Positions 31,472-38,537 of a DNA stretch of 38,537 bases are shown here, one piece after another. The DNA comes from Companilactobacillus tucceti DSM 20183 (GTDB lineage: Bacteria > Bacillota > Bacilli > Lactobacillales > Lactobacillaceae). Under the pieces are notes generated by a model. The model searched no databases. It was given only the letters and a program-made list of their open reading frames with translations, and was not told the DNA's origin. Position numbers and translations under genes: made by a program. The stretch covers positions 1 through 38,537 of the forward strand of contig NZ_AZDG01000024.1 in assembly GCF_001434665.1 (NCBI RefSeq), in the 5' to 3' direction. The first letter of the stretch is position 1; each line of letters opens with the position of its first letter.

Positions 31472-31510
31472 AAATACCCCAGCAATCCAGTTTAGATTGC
31501 TGGGGTATTT
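31472..31510. terminator. strong bidirectional terminator
   Basis: AAATACCCCAGCAATC pairs perfectly with GATTGCTGGGGTATTT. It separates the GNAT-MFS-reductase run from the convergent hydrolase operon. Confidence 0.92.
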
Positions 31511-31527
31511 GAGTTAAGTGAATTTCT

Positions 31528-32241
31528 TCATTCGATTTTTGAATTTAGCCACTTGATCAATAGGCTGGCTACAACTTTTTGTTGATCAGAATTTTTAATG
31601 CTGGCTTTATTATCACCTTTTTGCTTACCATAGCTACCAAATCCGGCGTGATTACCGCCATTTATTACTAAATATTTAGTAGAAGGTGGTAGTAATTTTT
31701 TGGCTTTTTTATAGTTCTTTTTATTAAGTATACCATCTTGGCTGGCTGTAATTGATAAAACGGGTACTTTAAAATGTCTTAAATTGGTCTGTTTTTCTGG
31801 ATAACTGGCTAAGAAGAATATACCACGTAATTCTTTCTTGTTTTTTACGGCATACCTAGCAGCCATCGTTCCACCAAGTGAATGACCACCAATTATATAC
31901 GGCTTGTTAGATTGAACTTTTGAAGCCGCATTTGCATTCATAACTGCTAAATCAAGGGGAAAGCGGACGATGTAAACGGAATAACCTGCTTTAGAAACTT
32001 CATTAGCCCAGATACTATAACTTTTTGGTTCTACTAAAGCACCTGGATAAAAAATAACTGCGGGCCGAGTGTCATCACCCTGAAATTTAATACTATTGTC
32101 GACCGTAGTAGCTGGTATAGCAGCATTCATAGCTGCATTCGAGGGTTGATATTCTTTATTTTTTATAACAAAGTAAGTGGAAGTTACTATTACAAAGATA
32201 ACTAATACAATAGCAATTAACCACTTAATAAATTTCTTCAT
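31528..32241 (-). CDS. membrane-anchored alpha/beta hydrolase
   Basis: The 237-residue protein has an N-terminal hydrophobic anchor (about 7-27, WLIAIVLVIFVIVTSTYFVI) and an extracytoplasmic alpha/beta-hydrolase domain. GHSLGGT (about 118-124) is the nucleophile elbow with the serine. ASQDGI (about 166-171) likely carries the acid and NGGNHAGFG (about 193-201) the catalytic His. PAVIFYPGALVEP is the oxyanion region. The substrate is unknown; an esterase or lipase-like role outside the cell is likely. It is preceded by AAGGAGA. It lies 12 bases after the NAD-binding protein gene on the same strand, so they form an operon. Confidence 0.88.
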   Translation of the reverse strand: MKKFIKWLIAIVLVIFVIVTSTYFVIKNKEYQPSNAAMNAAIPATTVDNSIKFQGDDTRPAVIFYPGALVEPKSYSIWANEVSKAGYSVYIVRFPLDLAVMNANAASKVQSNKPYIIGGHSLGGTMAARYAVKNKKELRGIFFLASYPEKQTNLRHFKVPVLSITASQDGILNKKNYKKAKKLLPPSTKYLVINGGNHAGFGSYGKQKGDNKASIKNSDQQKVVASLLIKWLNSKIE

Positions 32242-32253
32242 ATTATCTCCTTG

Positions 32254-32880
32254 TTAATCAGTAATTATGGGATTACGGTGTATCCATTTATCATCATGTG
32301 CAGCATTACATAAGAAGTCTGCAACATCACTACGACTTATCATAGGTAATCCGTGCATTTTAATATGATCATCGACTTTATATTTTCCTCTTGCTTGTCC
32401 ATTCGTTAAAGTTGAAGGATAAACAATCGTCCAATTTAGTTTACTTGCGTGGATAATTTGTTCAGATGCTTTCTTATTATCGTAGATGTTTCTTAAAAAC
32501 GTTTTGTAGGCAATCTTTTGAGTAGCAGAGGCGTCTTTAAAAGTTTCACCTACACCAAAAGATGATAACCAAACTAAACGTGGGACCGCTGTATGATTAC
32601 AGGAGTTTACTATTGAGACAGCAGCTCTAGTAAATAAATTGTGTGCATGAATCGATCCACCACGACCTAAAGTTGAAATGACGGCATCTTGTCCGATCAT
32701 AGCTTTTTCTAGTTCAGCAGTCAGTATTGCGTCTCCAGTTATGATATTAATTTTATCTTTGATGTCATTCAAAGATTCGGTGTGTCTAGCAAAAGCGGTA
32801 ACAGTATCACCCAATTTTAGTGCTGATTCAATTGTTCTTCTGCCAGTCAAACCGGTTGCACCAATAATTAAAATTTTCAT
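32254..32880 (-). CDS. NAD(P)-binding protein (NmrA/atypical SDR)
   Basis: The 208-residue protein opens MKILIIGATGLTGRRTIESA with the GxxGxxG nucleotide loop (residues 7-13). AVISTLGRGG (about 70-79) and RLVWLSSFGVGE (about 106-117) are typical of the NAD(P)H-binding PF13460-type group (SDR_a5-like). NWTIVYPSTLTNG (about 152-164) is the conserved substrate-side segment. There is no Tyr-x3-Lys pair of classical SDRs. Reductase or redox-sensor roles are both known in the family. GAAAAGGCG precedes the start. It is first in a two-gene minus-strand operon with the hydrolase. Confidence 0.88.
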   Translation of the reverse strand: MKILIIGATGLTGRRTIESALKLGDTVTAFARHTESLNDIKDKINIITGDAILTAELEKAMIGQDAVISTLGRGGSIHAHNLFTRAAVSIVNSCNHTAVPRLVWLSSFGVGETFKDASATQKIAYKTFLRNIYDNKKASEQIIHASKLNWTIVYPSTLTNGQARGKYKVDDHIKMHGLPMISRSDVADFLCNAAHDDKWIHRNPIITD

Positions 32881-32965
32881 TTGGTTCGCCTTTTCTCTAA
32901 TAATTTGATGGAAACCTATTACTCACATTTTATTTTTTTGCGGACTGATAAGCAACTAAATGTAG

Positions 32966-33002
32966 TTAAAAATAAAAAACAACCAATCAATTAGTTGTTT
33001 TT
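32966..33002 (-). terminator. Rho-independent terminator of the lipoprotein gene
   Basis: On the minus strand AAAAACAAC pairs with GTTGTTTTT and a T-run follows; the first arm overlaps the lipoprotein stop codon. Nothing else is evident in 32881-32965. Confidence 0.8.
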
Positions 33003-33561
33003 AATATTCCGCGTCATAATTTTGGTCAGATTGATCATCAGTGTGATTTTCCCATTGCGTACCCTTATCAGTCATATTGCCATTGTGGTCCATTAATCCT
33101 CGATCCATCATACTTTCAGTTTGTTTTTCACCGAAAGTTTCCATGTATTCCGGAGTGCTTTTTAATGCGTCGTATGCTGACATTCCATCGTGTTCTGATT
33201 TGTATGCGGCTGGTGACATTCCATATTTATTGATAAATCCTGTTAAAGTATTTTCATCATAAGAAATATTGCTATTTTGTTGATTAGAATTAGGTGGCTG
33301 TTGAGTTGCTTGTTGTATAGGCTGATTGTTTTGTTGCAGATTAGTTGTTGGTTGTTTTGTATTAGAAGAGTCGGTGTTTTGTTTTTCAGGAGTTTTCTTT
33401 TTCGTCACCTTTTTTTGTTTCTTCTTATGCGTATTCTTCTTTTTAGTTACCTTAGTCGTGTCGCTTTTATGAGTTTGTGAAGACTGTTTATTGTTGTTGG
33501 AACATGCCGTTAGTGATAGGACGGTTATTAATAGCAATCCACAGTTAATTATTTTTTTCAT
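33001..33561 (-). CDS. secreted lipoprotein, unknown function
   Basis: The 186-residue protein has a lipoprotein signal peptide with lipobox LTAC (Cys about 20) after MKKIINCGLLLITVLS. A long low-complexity linker follows (about 21-105): first Lys/Thr-rich (KKKNTHKKKQKK), then Gln/Asn-rich. The C-terminal part (about 106-186) is a compact domain with NTLTGFINKYGMSPAAYKSE and MSAYDALKSTPEYMETFGEK. The Lys-rich linker suggests contact with wall polymers or teichoic acid. I recognise no enzyme motif. The start at 33561 follows GGGGGTAACT; the upstream GTG-like extension MGVT is not needed. It stands alone, divergent from the DNPH1-like gene. Confidence 0.85.
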   Translation of the reverse strand: MKKIINCGLLLITVLSLTACSNNNKQSSQTHKSDTTKVTKKKNTHKKKQKKVTKKKTPEKQNTDSSNTKQPTTNLQQNNQPIQQATQQPPNSNQQNSNISYDENTLTGFINKYGMSPAAYKSEHDGMSAYDALKSTPEYMETFGEKQTESMMDRGLMDHNGNMTDKGTQWENHTDDQSDQNYDAEY

Positions 33562-33669
33562 AGTTACCCCCATAACATATGTTTTCTATATATAGAATAA
33601 ATTATCGAAATAGGAATGTAAATTGCTATATAATTTATTTAAATTTATTTGGACTGAGAGGTTTTATAT

Positions 33670-34089
33670 TTGAAAATATATTTTGCTGGTTCAATTCGTG
33701 GTGGTAGAAGCGATGTTGATATTTATAAAAAGATAATTGATCATTTGAATAAAAATAATAAGGTTTTAACAGAACACGTTGGTGATTATAACCTGTCTAT
33801 TGAAGGTCAAAAACAATTATATAATGGCTATATTCGAAATAGGGATATAGATTGGTTAAAAGAAAGTGATTTAGTCGTTGCGGAAACAAGTAGTCCTAGC
33901 CTAGGAGTGGGATATGAGCTAGCTTATGCTGAAAGAATTGGAAAACCAGTCATTATTTTGCATAATAAAAATAAGAGTCAACTATCTGCAATGATAGAAG
34001 GCTCTAGTTATTTTAAAGATATCAATTACTATAAAACGATTGAAGAAGCTATTGAAATACTAGACAAGAAGATTTCAAGACAATGTTAA
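33670..34089 (+). CDS. DNPH1/Rcl-like 2'-deoxynucleoside 5'-phosphate N-hydrolase (nucleoside deoxyribosyltransferase family)
   Basis: The 139-residue protein begins MKIYFAGSIRGGRSDVDIYK, closely like the nucleotide-binding opening of DNPH1/Rcl. EHVGDYNLS (about 35-43), RDIDWLKESDLVVAETSSPS (58-77) and GVGYELAYA (79-87, catalytic Glu83) follow in family order. Rcl hydrolyses the N-glycosidic bond of deoxynucleoside monophosphates, a nucleotide-salvage or sanitation step. TTG start 33670 behind GAGAGG. Its stop abuts the stop of the convergent CPBP protease gene with no base between. It is about 60 residues shorter at most than deoxyribosyltransferases, which fits the hydrolase branch. Confidence 0.85.
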   Translation: MKIYFAGSIRGGRSDVDIYKKIIDHLNKNNKVLTEHVGDYNLSIEGQKQLYNGYIRNRDIDWLKESDLVVAETSSPSLGVGYELAYAERIGKPVIILHNKNKSQLSAMIEGSSYFKDINYYKTIEEAIEILDKKISRQC

Positions 34090-34725
34090 TTATAGAATAA
34101 CCATAGCAACAGAAATTAGGTTGTTTAAAAAGTGGAGAAAAATATTGTATTTAATATCCCCAAATCTTATATAGGCCAGTGCTAAAATAACACCCATTAA
34201 AATATATGGAATGATAGACAGATCAAAACTTTGCACGTGCGCTAGACCGAAAACAATAGAGGTAGTTAGAACGTACCAGAAAGATGTTTTTATATCCGTT
34301 ATTTTAGGGAAGAATAACTTGGCAAACAAACCACGAAAGATAATTTCCTCAACTATTGGTGCTAAAAATACAGTGGTAATAACAGTATTTATTAAATTGT
34401 TATGAAGTTGATCTAATATGACTTTTTGATTGCCAGATTCTGGGAAAAGACTATCTAAATTACCTGCAGCAATTATTGCAACGATGAATATAGATAGTTC
34501 TATATAGGTTCTTTTAGTTACATTTGTTTGGAGAGAGAAATCTTTAGTAAAGTAGGTCCATAATTTGTAAATTAAAAATCCAAAAATGATTAAACCAAAT
34601 ATTGTTAATATCATATAATCAAACTTACTTTTAATTACGGTATCTATGATGAATGGGATCGTACACAGTTGATAAATAAACAGGAAAAAAATGATAATAA
34701 AGCTTTTTCCAATAATATTTTTCAT
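34090..34725 (-). CDS. CPBP-family intramembrane metalloprotease (Abi/CAAX type)
   Basis: The 211-residue protein has about six membrane helices. IVEEIIFRG (124-132) carries the paired glutamates (E126, E127) and Arg131 of motif 1. LAHVQSF has His163 (motif 2) and FLHFLNN has His198 (motif 3); together they bind the metal. CPBP proteases in lactobacilli are often linked to bacteriocin self-immunity or protein processing; no bacteriocin gene is next to this one. The start follows AAGGTGG. It stands alone on the minus strand, tail to tail with the DNPH1-like gene. Confidence 0.9.
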   Translation of the reverse strand: MKNIIGKSFIIIFFLFIYQLCTIPFIIDTVIKSKFDYMILTIFGLIIFGFLIYKLWTYFTKDFSLQTNVTKRTYIELSIFIVAIIAAGNLDSLFPESGNQKVILDQLHNNLINTVITTVFLAPIVEEIIFRGLFAKLFFPKITDIKTSFWYVLTTSIVFGLAHVQSFDLSIIPYILMGVILALAYIRFGDIKYNIFLHFLNNLISVAMVIL

Positions 34726-34825
34726 GTTGCCACCTTCTTAGTGGTTATATTTTTAAGGAAGTTATACAACTTATTTTATTATTGGTGGTAGTTTTAAGCC
34801 TTGTTAGGTAGGTACTAAAATAAAA

Positions 34826-34852
34826 AAACGTTAGTCATTTTGACTAACGTTT
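34826..34852 (-). terminator. terminator of the tRNA-Gln transcript
   Basis: AAACGTTAGTCA pairs perfectly with TGACTAACGTTT. On the minus strand a long T-run follows. It lies 120 bases beyond the tRNA; the gap holds nothing else I can support. Confidence 0.8.
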
Positions 34853-34972
34853 AATTAGGTCCCCACAGACTAATTATTTTTATTTTGACTATCTATGTTT
34901 GAATTTATAAAAATCAAGAATGTTTTTAAATCAGCTTTTTGAGCCTCATTGAATCTAATTGAACTACATCGA

Positions 34973-35044
34973 TTGGGCAAGTAGGGTTCGAACCTACAAA
35001 TTACGGATTCAGAGTCCGTGGCCTTACCGTTTGGCGATTGCCCA
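34973..35044 (-). tRNA. tRNA-Gln (anticodon CTG)
   Basis: On the minus strand the acceptor stem is TGGGCAA/TTGCCCA (7 bp). The anticodon arm is ACGGA-CTCTGAA-TCCGT, giving anticodon CTG, and the T arm is GTAGG-TTCGAAC-CCTAC. The 3' CCA is not encoded. It has its own strong promoter and a terminator, so it is a single-tRNA unit decoding CAG. Confidence 0.95.
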
Positions 35045-35055
35045 TTAACATTAAA

Positions 35056-35084
35056 ATTTTATAAAAAGATTGTCTTTGTGTCAA
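35056..35084 (-). promoter_or_regulatory. promoter of tRNA-Gln
   Basis: On the minus strand TTGACA (35079-35084) and TAAAAT (35056-35061) are 17 bases apart, near consensus, with the expected start a few bases before the tRNA. Confidence 0.8.
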
Positions 35085-35168
35085 GTTAAAAATATGCGCA
35101 ACTTATCATTATTAATGTGTTATCTTATATATCAGGAGTGATCGATAAATATATTGTGAGGTGAACAA

Positions 35169-35495
35169 ATGGATAAAAGTAAGATTTTAGTAAGCACAAC
35201 AGAAAATATACCTGGTGTTGAATATGAAATCATTGGCGAAGTTTTTGGTATTACTACTCAATCTAAAAATGTTGTTAAAAACATTGGTGCTGGTTTGAAG
35301 AACTTGGTCGGTGGTGAAATCAAAGCTTATACAGAGTTACTATCTGAGGCTCGTGACATTGCAATTGATCGTATGCGTAATAACGCTGTTGAAATGGGTG
35401 CAGATGCAGTGGTAATGATGAGATTTGATTCAGATTCTATTAGTCAAGATATGGAAACGGTAGCTGCATATGGTACCGCCGTAAAATTTAAGTAA
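35169..35495 (+). CDS. UPF0145 (YbjQ-type) protein
   Basis: The 108-residue protein matches UPF0145 along its length: [20 protein letters not shown] (about 6-25), [20 protein letters not shown] (about 48-67) and [13 protein letters not shown] (about 76-88). Family members are small pentameric proteins of unknown function; the old name 'heavy-metal-binding' is not supported by obvious ligands here. The start follows GTGAGGTG. It is nine bases before the dipeptidase gene, so they are probably co-transcribed. Confidence 0.92.
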   Translation: MDKSKILVSTTENIPGVEYEIIGEVFGITTQSKNVVKNIGAGLKNLVGGEIKAYTELLSEARDIAIDRMRNNAVEMGADAVVMMRFDSDSISQDMETVAAYGTAVKFK

Positions 35496-35504
35496 GGTGA
35501 AATT

Positions 35505-36935
35505 ATGTCTTTAGAATATAACAGGAATACTTTGTCTGCTTGTACAAGTATTTTAATTGGAAAAAAAGCAACAATTGATGGCTCAACAATTGTGGGTCGT
35601 AATGAAGATTCACAAGCATCGTGGCCTAAGCATTTTGTTGTGCATGAACATACTGAGTTTCCCGAGGCTCAAAAGTTCATTTCTAAAGCTAATGGCTTCC
35701 AAATGGATCTTCCTAAGGTTAGCTACAAATACACAGCGACACCTGAATGGACTTTTAAAGAAGGTTTGTTTGAAGAAGACGGCTTTAATGAATACGGTGT
35801 AGCAATGAGTGCGACCGAGAGTGCTTATTCGAATCAACAAGTTTTAGGTGCCGATCCATTAGTTGAAGATGGAATTGGTGAAGAAGCAATGATCACAGTT
35901 GTCTTACCATATATCAAGACTGCTAGAGAAGGCGTGTTACGTCTTGGTGAAATAATTGAAAAATATGGTACGTGTGAGACAAACGGAATTATTTTCTCAG
36001 ATAAAAATGAGGTTTGGTATTTTGAAAATGGATCAGGTCATTATTGGGTAGCTCAACGTATTCCTGATGATAGCTACGCAGTTGTAGCAAATCAATTGGC
36101 CATTCAAGAAATAGATTTCAATAATCGTAATGACTTTATTTATCGAGAAGATATAATCGAGTTTGTTAATGACAACAATTTAAATCCTGAAAAAAAGGGA
36201 TTTAACTTTAGAAAAATATTTGGTACACATGACGAATCGGATGAGGTCTACAATACTCCGCGTGTTTGGTGGGGACAGCAATTTCTTTCTGGAAGGTCTG
36301 AGGAGAGTCCGGAAAGTGAAGAGCTATCGTTTATAAAACATGCTGACAGATTACTTAGTGTTGATGATGCGCAAGATTATTTATCTTCTCATTATCAAAA
36401 AACTGAGTTTGATCCTCTGAAAAAGGGAACTAACAGTAAAAAATATCGTCCTGTAAGTCTTGCTAAGACACAAGAATCACATGTCTTACAAATTAGACCT
36501 GATATGGATACTGATATTGCATGTATTCACTGGTTAGCTATGGGAGTATCATCTCAAAGCGTATATGTACCTTTTTATTTAGGTATGACAGATACACCAG
36601 ATGAATATAAGATCGGTGAGTTACCTTACGATAGTAAGTCAGCTTATTGGACTTATAAATTGGCCGGTGTATTGTTAGATTCTCATTACGCTGAATTTGG
36701 AAAGATGTATCAAGAAAAACAAAAGAATATCAATATTACTTTACGTAAAATGTTACGTGATTTTGATATGAAAGCTTTGAGCAAGGATACTGAAGAATTA
36801 CCACAATTTTTGACAGATGCATCATTCCAACTATCTAAGACGGCTTTGGATGGTTATAAAGAATTGATTGCACGCTTAATTACGGACTCGACTGATTTTT
36901 CACCCTTAAACTTCAAGCATGATAGCAATTTATAA
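35505..36935 (+). CDS. C69-family dipeptidase (PepD type)
   Basis: The 476-residue protein is an N-terminal nucleophile hydrolase of family C69. Cys13 in LSACTSILIGKKATIDGS is the presumed nucleophile, exposed after removal of the short leader. IVGRNEDSQASWPKH, TPEWTF..GLFEEDGFNEYGVAMSAT and YGTCETNGIIFSD (about 160-172) are family-typical segments. PepD-type enzymes cleave a broad range of dipeptides in the cytoplasm of lactobacilli. It follows AAGGTGAAATT. It sits between UPF0145 and a YjeM permease gene, 37 bases upstream of the latter; peptide breakdown and amino-acid export or exchange would fit together. Confidence 0.93.
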   Translation: MSLEYNRNTLSACTSILIGKKATIDGSTIVGRNEDSQASWPKHFVVHEHTEFPEAQKFISKANGFQMDLPKVSYKYTATPEWTFKEGLFEEDGFNEYGVAMSATESAYSNQQVLGADPLVEDGIGEEAMITVVLPYIKTAREGVLRLGEIIEKYGTCETNGIIFSDKNEVWYFENGSGHYWVAQRIPDDSYAVVANQLAIQEIDFNNRNDFIYREDIIEFVNDNNLNPEKKGFNFRKIFGTHDESDEVYNTPRVWWGQQFLSGRSEESPESEELSFIKHADRLLSVDDAQDYLSSHYQKTEFDPLKKGTNSKKYRPVSLAKTQESHVLQIRPDMDTDIACIHWLAMGVSSQSVYVPFYLGMTDTPDEYKIGELPYDSKSAYWTYKLAGVLLDSHYAEFGKMYQEKQKNINITLRKMLRDFDMKALSKDTEELPQFLTDASFQLSKTALDGYKELIARLITDSTDFSPLNFKHDSNL

Positions 36936-36972
36936 TTGCACATTGAAAATTTAATAAGGGGATTTTTTTACT

Positions 36973-38478
36973 ATGAATGATGGTAGTTCGACAAAAAAGA
37001 CCATTACATTATTTGCGTTAATAATGATGATCTTTACGTCGGTTTATGGATTTGCTAATACCACAGTGGCTTATGAACAAATGGGTCTAGCAAGTATTAT
37101 TTGGTATATTTTTGCGGCTATTTTCTTTTTCCTACCTGTAGGATTTATGATGGCCGAATATGGTTCTGCTTTTAATGAATCACAAGGTGGAATTTATTCT
37201 TGGATAGAAGGAGCAGTTGGACCTCGTTTTGCTTTTACTGGTACGTTCATTTGGCTTGCTTCTTGGGAAGTTTGGCTAGTTTCAACTTCATCTAAAGTGT
37301 GGATTCCATTATCTACTTTTTTTGCGGGACATGATGTAACACAAACTTGGCACTTATTTGGTTTAAACTCTAATCAAGTTATTGGAATTTTGGCTGTATT
37401 TTGGATTTTGGTGATTACTTATACTGCTACTAAAGGTGTCGATAAGATTTCAAAAATTTCATCTTTTGGTGGAACAATGATGATCGTATTGAATGTCTTA
37501 TTTTTAGTTCTAAGTATTAGTATGATTTTTCTTTCAGGGTTCCATACAGCTGAACCAATACATGGTTTCAGTACTTTTATACACTCAGCAAATCCAGCTT
37601 TTGCTTCACCAGTTGGTATGGTTTCATTCGTTGTCTATGCTATCTTTGCATACGGTGGTATGGAGTCAATGGGTGGTGTTACAGACAGTATGAAAAATCC
37701 TAAACGTGATTTTCCACGTGGTGTATTGATTTCTGCTGTAGTAATTGCTGTACTTTATTCTTTGACTATTCTTTTATGGGGTGTCAGCACTAATTGGCAT
37801 GCAATTATTGGTAAAGACGGTGTTAATCTGGGTAATATTACTTACGTTATGATGAGTAATTTAGGATATACCTTTGGTCAACACATTGGACTTAGCCATG
37901 CTGCTGCCATTACAGTTGGTGAGTGGATGGCTCGATTCACTGGACTAGATATGTTTATCTTGTATCTGGGTTCATTCTTTGTTTTGATCTATTCACCAAT
38001 TAAATCTTTTGTTCTAGGAACACCTAAAGATTTTTGGCCAGAACGTATAACAAGAGTAAACAAACATGGAATGCCATCTAATGCAATGTGGGTTCAAGCC
38101 ATATTTGTTGCTGTTGTTATTATTTTAGTTGATTTTGGCGGTAGAAACGCTAAAGCACTATATAATGTTTTAACATTGATGGCTAATGTTTCAGCTACTG
38201 TGCCATATATATTCTTGGTTGGTGCATATCCATTTTTCAATTTGAATGACAAAATTGAAAAGCCTTATTCTTTCTACAAGAATAAAACTTGGATGTGGAT
38301 CACTACAGTTGGGGTATTGTTTGTTATTACTTTTGCGGTAATCTTTACTTTGATCGAACCAATTCTAGAACACGCTTATATGGATGCATTCTGGACCATT
38401 ATTGGACCAGTATTGTTTGGTATTATTGCATTGATACTTTATGGTAGATATTCACATAAAAAGAAAAATACTATTTAA
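36973..38478 (+). CDS. yjeM: YjeM-type glutamate/GABA-family amino-acid permease
   Basis: The 501-residue APC transporter has about 12-13 helices. The first helix (ITLFALIMMIFTSVYGFANT, residues 10-29) lacks the GIGSG motif of ordinary permeases, as in the glutamate:GABA antiporter branch. MAEYGSAFNESQGGIYSWIE (60-79), FAYGGMESMGGVTDSMKNPKR (about 230-250) and the final RYSHKKKNTI are like YjeM. The substrate is unknown; glutamate/GABA-type is only a family label. The start follows AAGGGGATTTTTTT. It probably ends the UPF0145-dipeptidase transcript; a repeat-like element begins 12 bases after its stop. Confidence 0.88.
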   Translation: MNDGSSTKKTITLFALIMMIFTSVYGFANTTVAYEQMGLASIIWYIFAAIFFFLPVGFMMAEYGSAFNESQGGIYSWIEGAVGPRFAFTGTFIWLASWEVWLVSTSSKVWIPLSTFFAGHDVTQTWHLFGLNSNQVIGILAVFWILVITYTATKGVDKISKISSFGGTMMIVLNVLFLVLSISMIFLSGFHTAEPIHGFSTFIHSANPAFASPVGMVSFVVYAIFAYGGMESMGGVTDSMKNPKRDFPRGVLISAVVIAVLYSLTILLWGVSTNWHAIIGKDGVNLGNITYVMMSNLGYTFGQHIGLSHAAAITVGEWMARFTGLDMFILYLGSFFVLIYSPIKSFVLGTPKDFWPERITRVNKHGMPSNAMWVQAIFVAVVIILVDFGGRNAKALYNVLTLMANVSATVPYIFLVGAYPFFNLNDKIEKPYSFYKNKTWMWITTVGVLFVITFAVIFTLIEPILEHAYMDAFWTIIGPVLFGIIALILYGRYSHKKKNTI

Positions 38479-38485
38479 ATTAAAG

Positions 38486-38537
38486 AGGCTGTGACAAAAG
38501 TCCTAAGAAAAAAGATCAGAACGTGGAAATCGTAAGA
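38486..38537 (+). repeat. possible left end of another intergenic repeat
   Basis: GAGGCTGTGACAAAAG repeats the terminal GTGACAAAAG of copy 1 just after a gene stop, but the next 37 visible bases do not match the internal part. It may be a related family or chance similarity; the element is cut by the window edge. Confidence 0.35.

Noticed and set aside
33277-33480. 67-residue plus-strand hydrophobic frame
   Set aside because: It mirrors the Lys/Gln-rich linker of the lipoprotein; its hydrophobic look is a by-product of that repeat composition.
35530-35840. overlapping frames on both strands within the dipeptidase gene
   Set aside because: Shadow frames of a conserved C69 dipeptidase sequence.
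1-38537. CRISPR array, prophage, insertion sequence or riboswitch
   Set aside because: I looked for regularly spaced repeats, transposase or integrase motifs and known riboswitch or T-box cores and saw none.

Overview
The window is AT-rich DNA from a low-GC Gram-positive bacterium, most likely a member of the Lactobacillaceae (Companilactobacillus-like is my best guess, from gene content only). Supporting signs are strong GGAGG-type ribosome binding sites, several TTG/GTG starts, WxL cell-surface proteins with a DUF916/DUF3324 partner, a C69 dipeptidase, a YjeM-type amino-acid permease and CcpA-type cre sites. I see no phage, transposase, CRISPR array or rRNA. The window reads as ordinary chromosome with patches of gene decay and small intergenic repeats.

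Layout. 1-1655: edge of a possible minus-strand gene, a 50-residue membrane peptide, an ACT-domain regulator-like protein and a flavodoxin-fold oxidoreductase. 1722-6911: a WxL surface-complex locus: a 3' scrap of a lost WxL gene, a lectin-like WxL protein, a 59-residue protein, a membrane-anchored DUF916/DUF3324 protein and a short WxL protein. A palindromic intergenic repeat brackets the DUF916 gene in inverted orientation; a third copy lies near 10.8 kb. 7218-13942: an NmrA-type reductase, a UvrA2-type ATPase, and an Rrf2 regulator divergent from a two-gene OpuC-type compatible-solute ABC transporter. Matching inverted repeats sit just downstream of both -10 boxes. 14346-19230: a large surface protein with a WxL-like end, a YczE/YyaS membrane gene broken by one in-frame TAA, and a C26 glutamine-amidotransferase-like hydrolase paired with an APC permease. 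19363-20955: three small helical proteins resembling enterocin-A-type immunity proteins behind a promoter overlapped by a cre site, then a 30-residue basic hydrophobic ORF on the opposite strand and a small membrane protein. 21019-23146: an acetyltransferase, a TauE/SafE transporter and an HEFGH membrane metallopeptidase-like protein in one run. 23300-24980: a HAD phosphatase and a decayed gene with an upstream cre site. 25047-28401: a kinase-like DUF2252 protein overlapping polyphosphate kinase PPK1. 28489-34725: GNAT, DHA2 drug exporter and MDR reductase in one run; a lipid-anchored or membrane-anchored alpha/beta hydrolase and an NAD-binding protein; a lipoprotein; a DNPH1/Rcl-like nucleotide hydrolase; a CPBP protease. 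34973-38537: tRNA-Gln(CTG) with its own promoter and terminator, a UPF0145 protein, a C69 dipeptidase, a YjeM permease, and the start of another repeat-like element.

The most notable items are the Rrf2/OpuC operator pair, the DUF2252-PPK1 overlap with no obvious ppk start codon, the immunity-like cluster without a recognisable bacteriocin and its antisense micro-ORF, the inverted intergenic repeats around the DUF916 gene, and three or four places where reading frames are broken. All product names come from reading motifs by eye; no database search was run.
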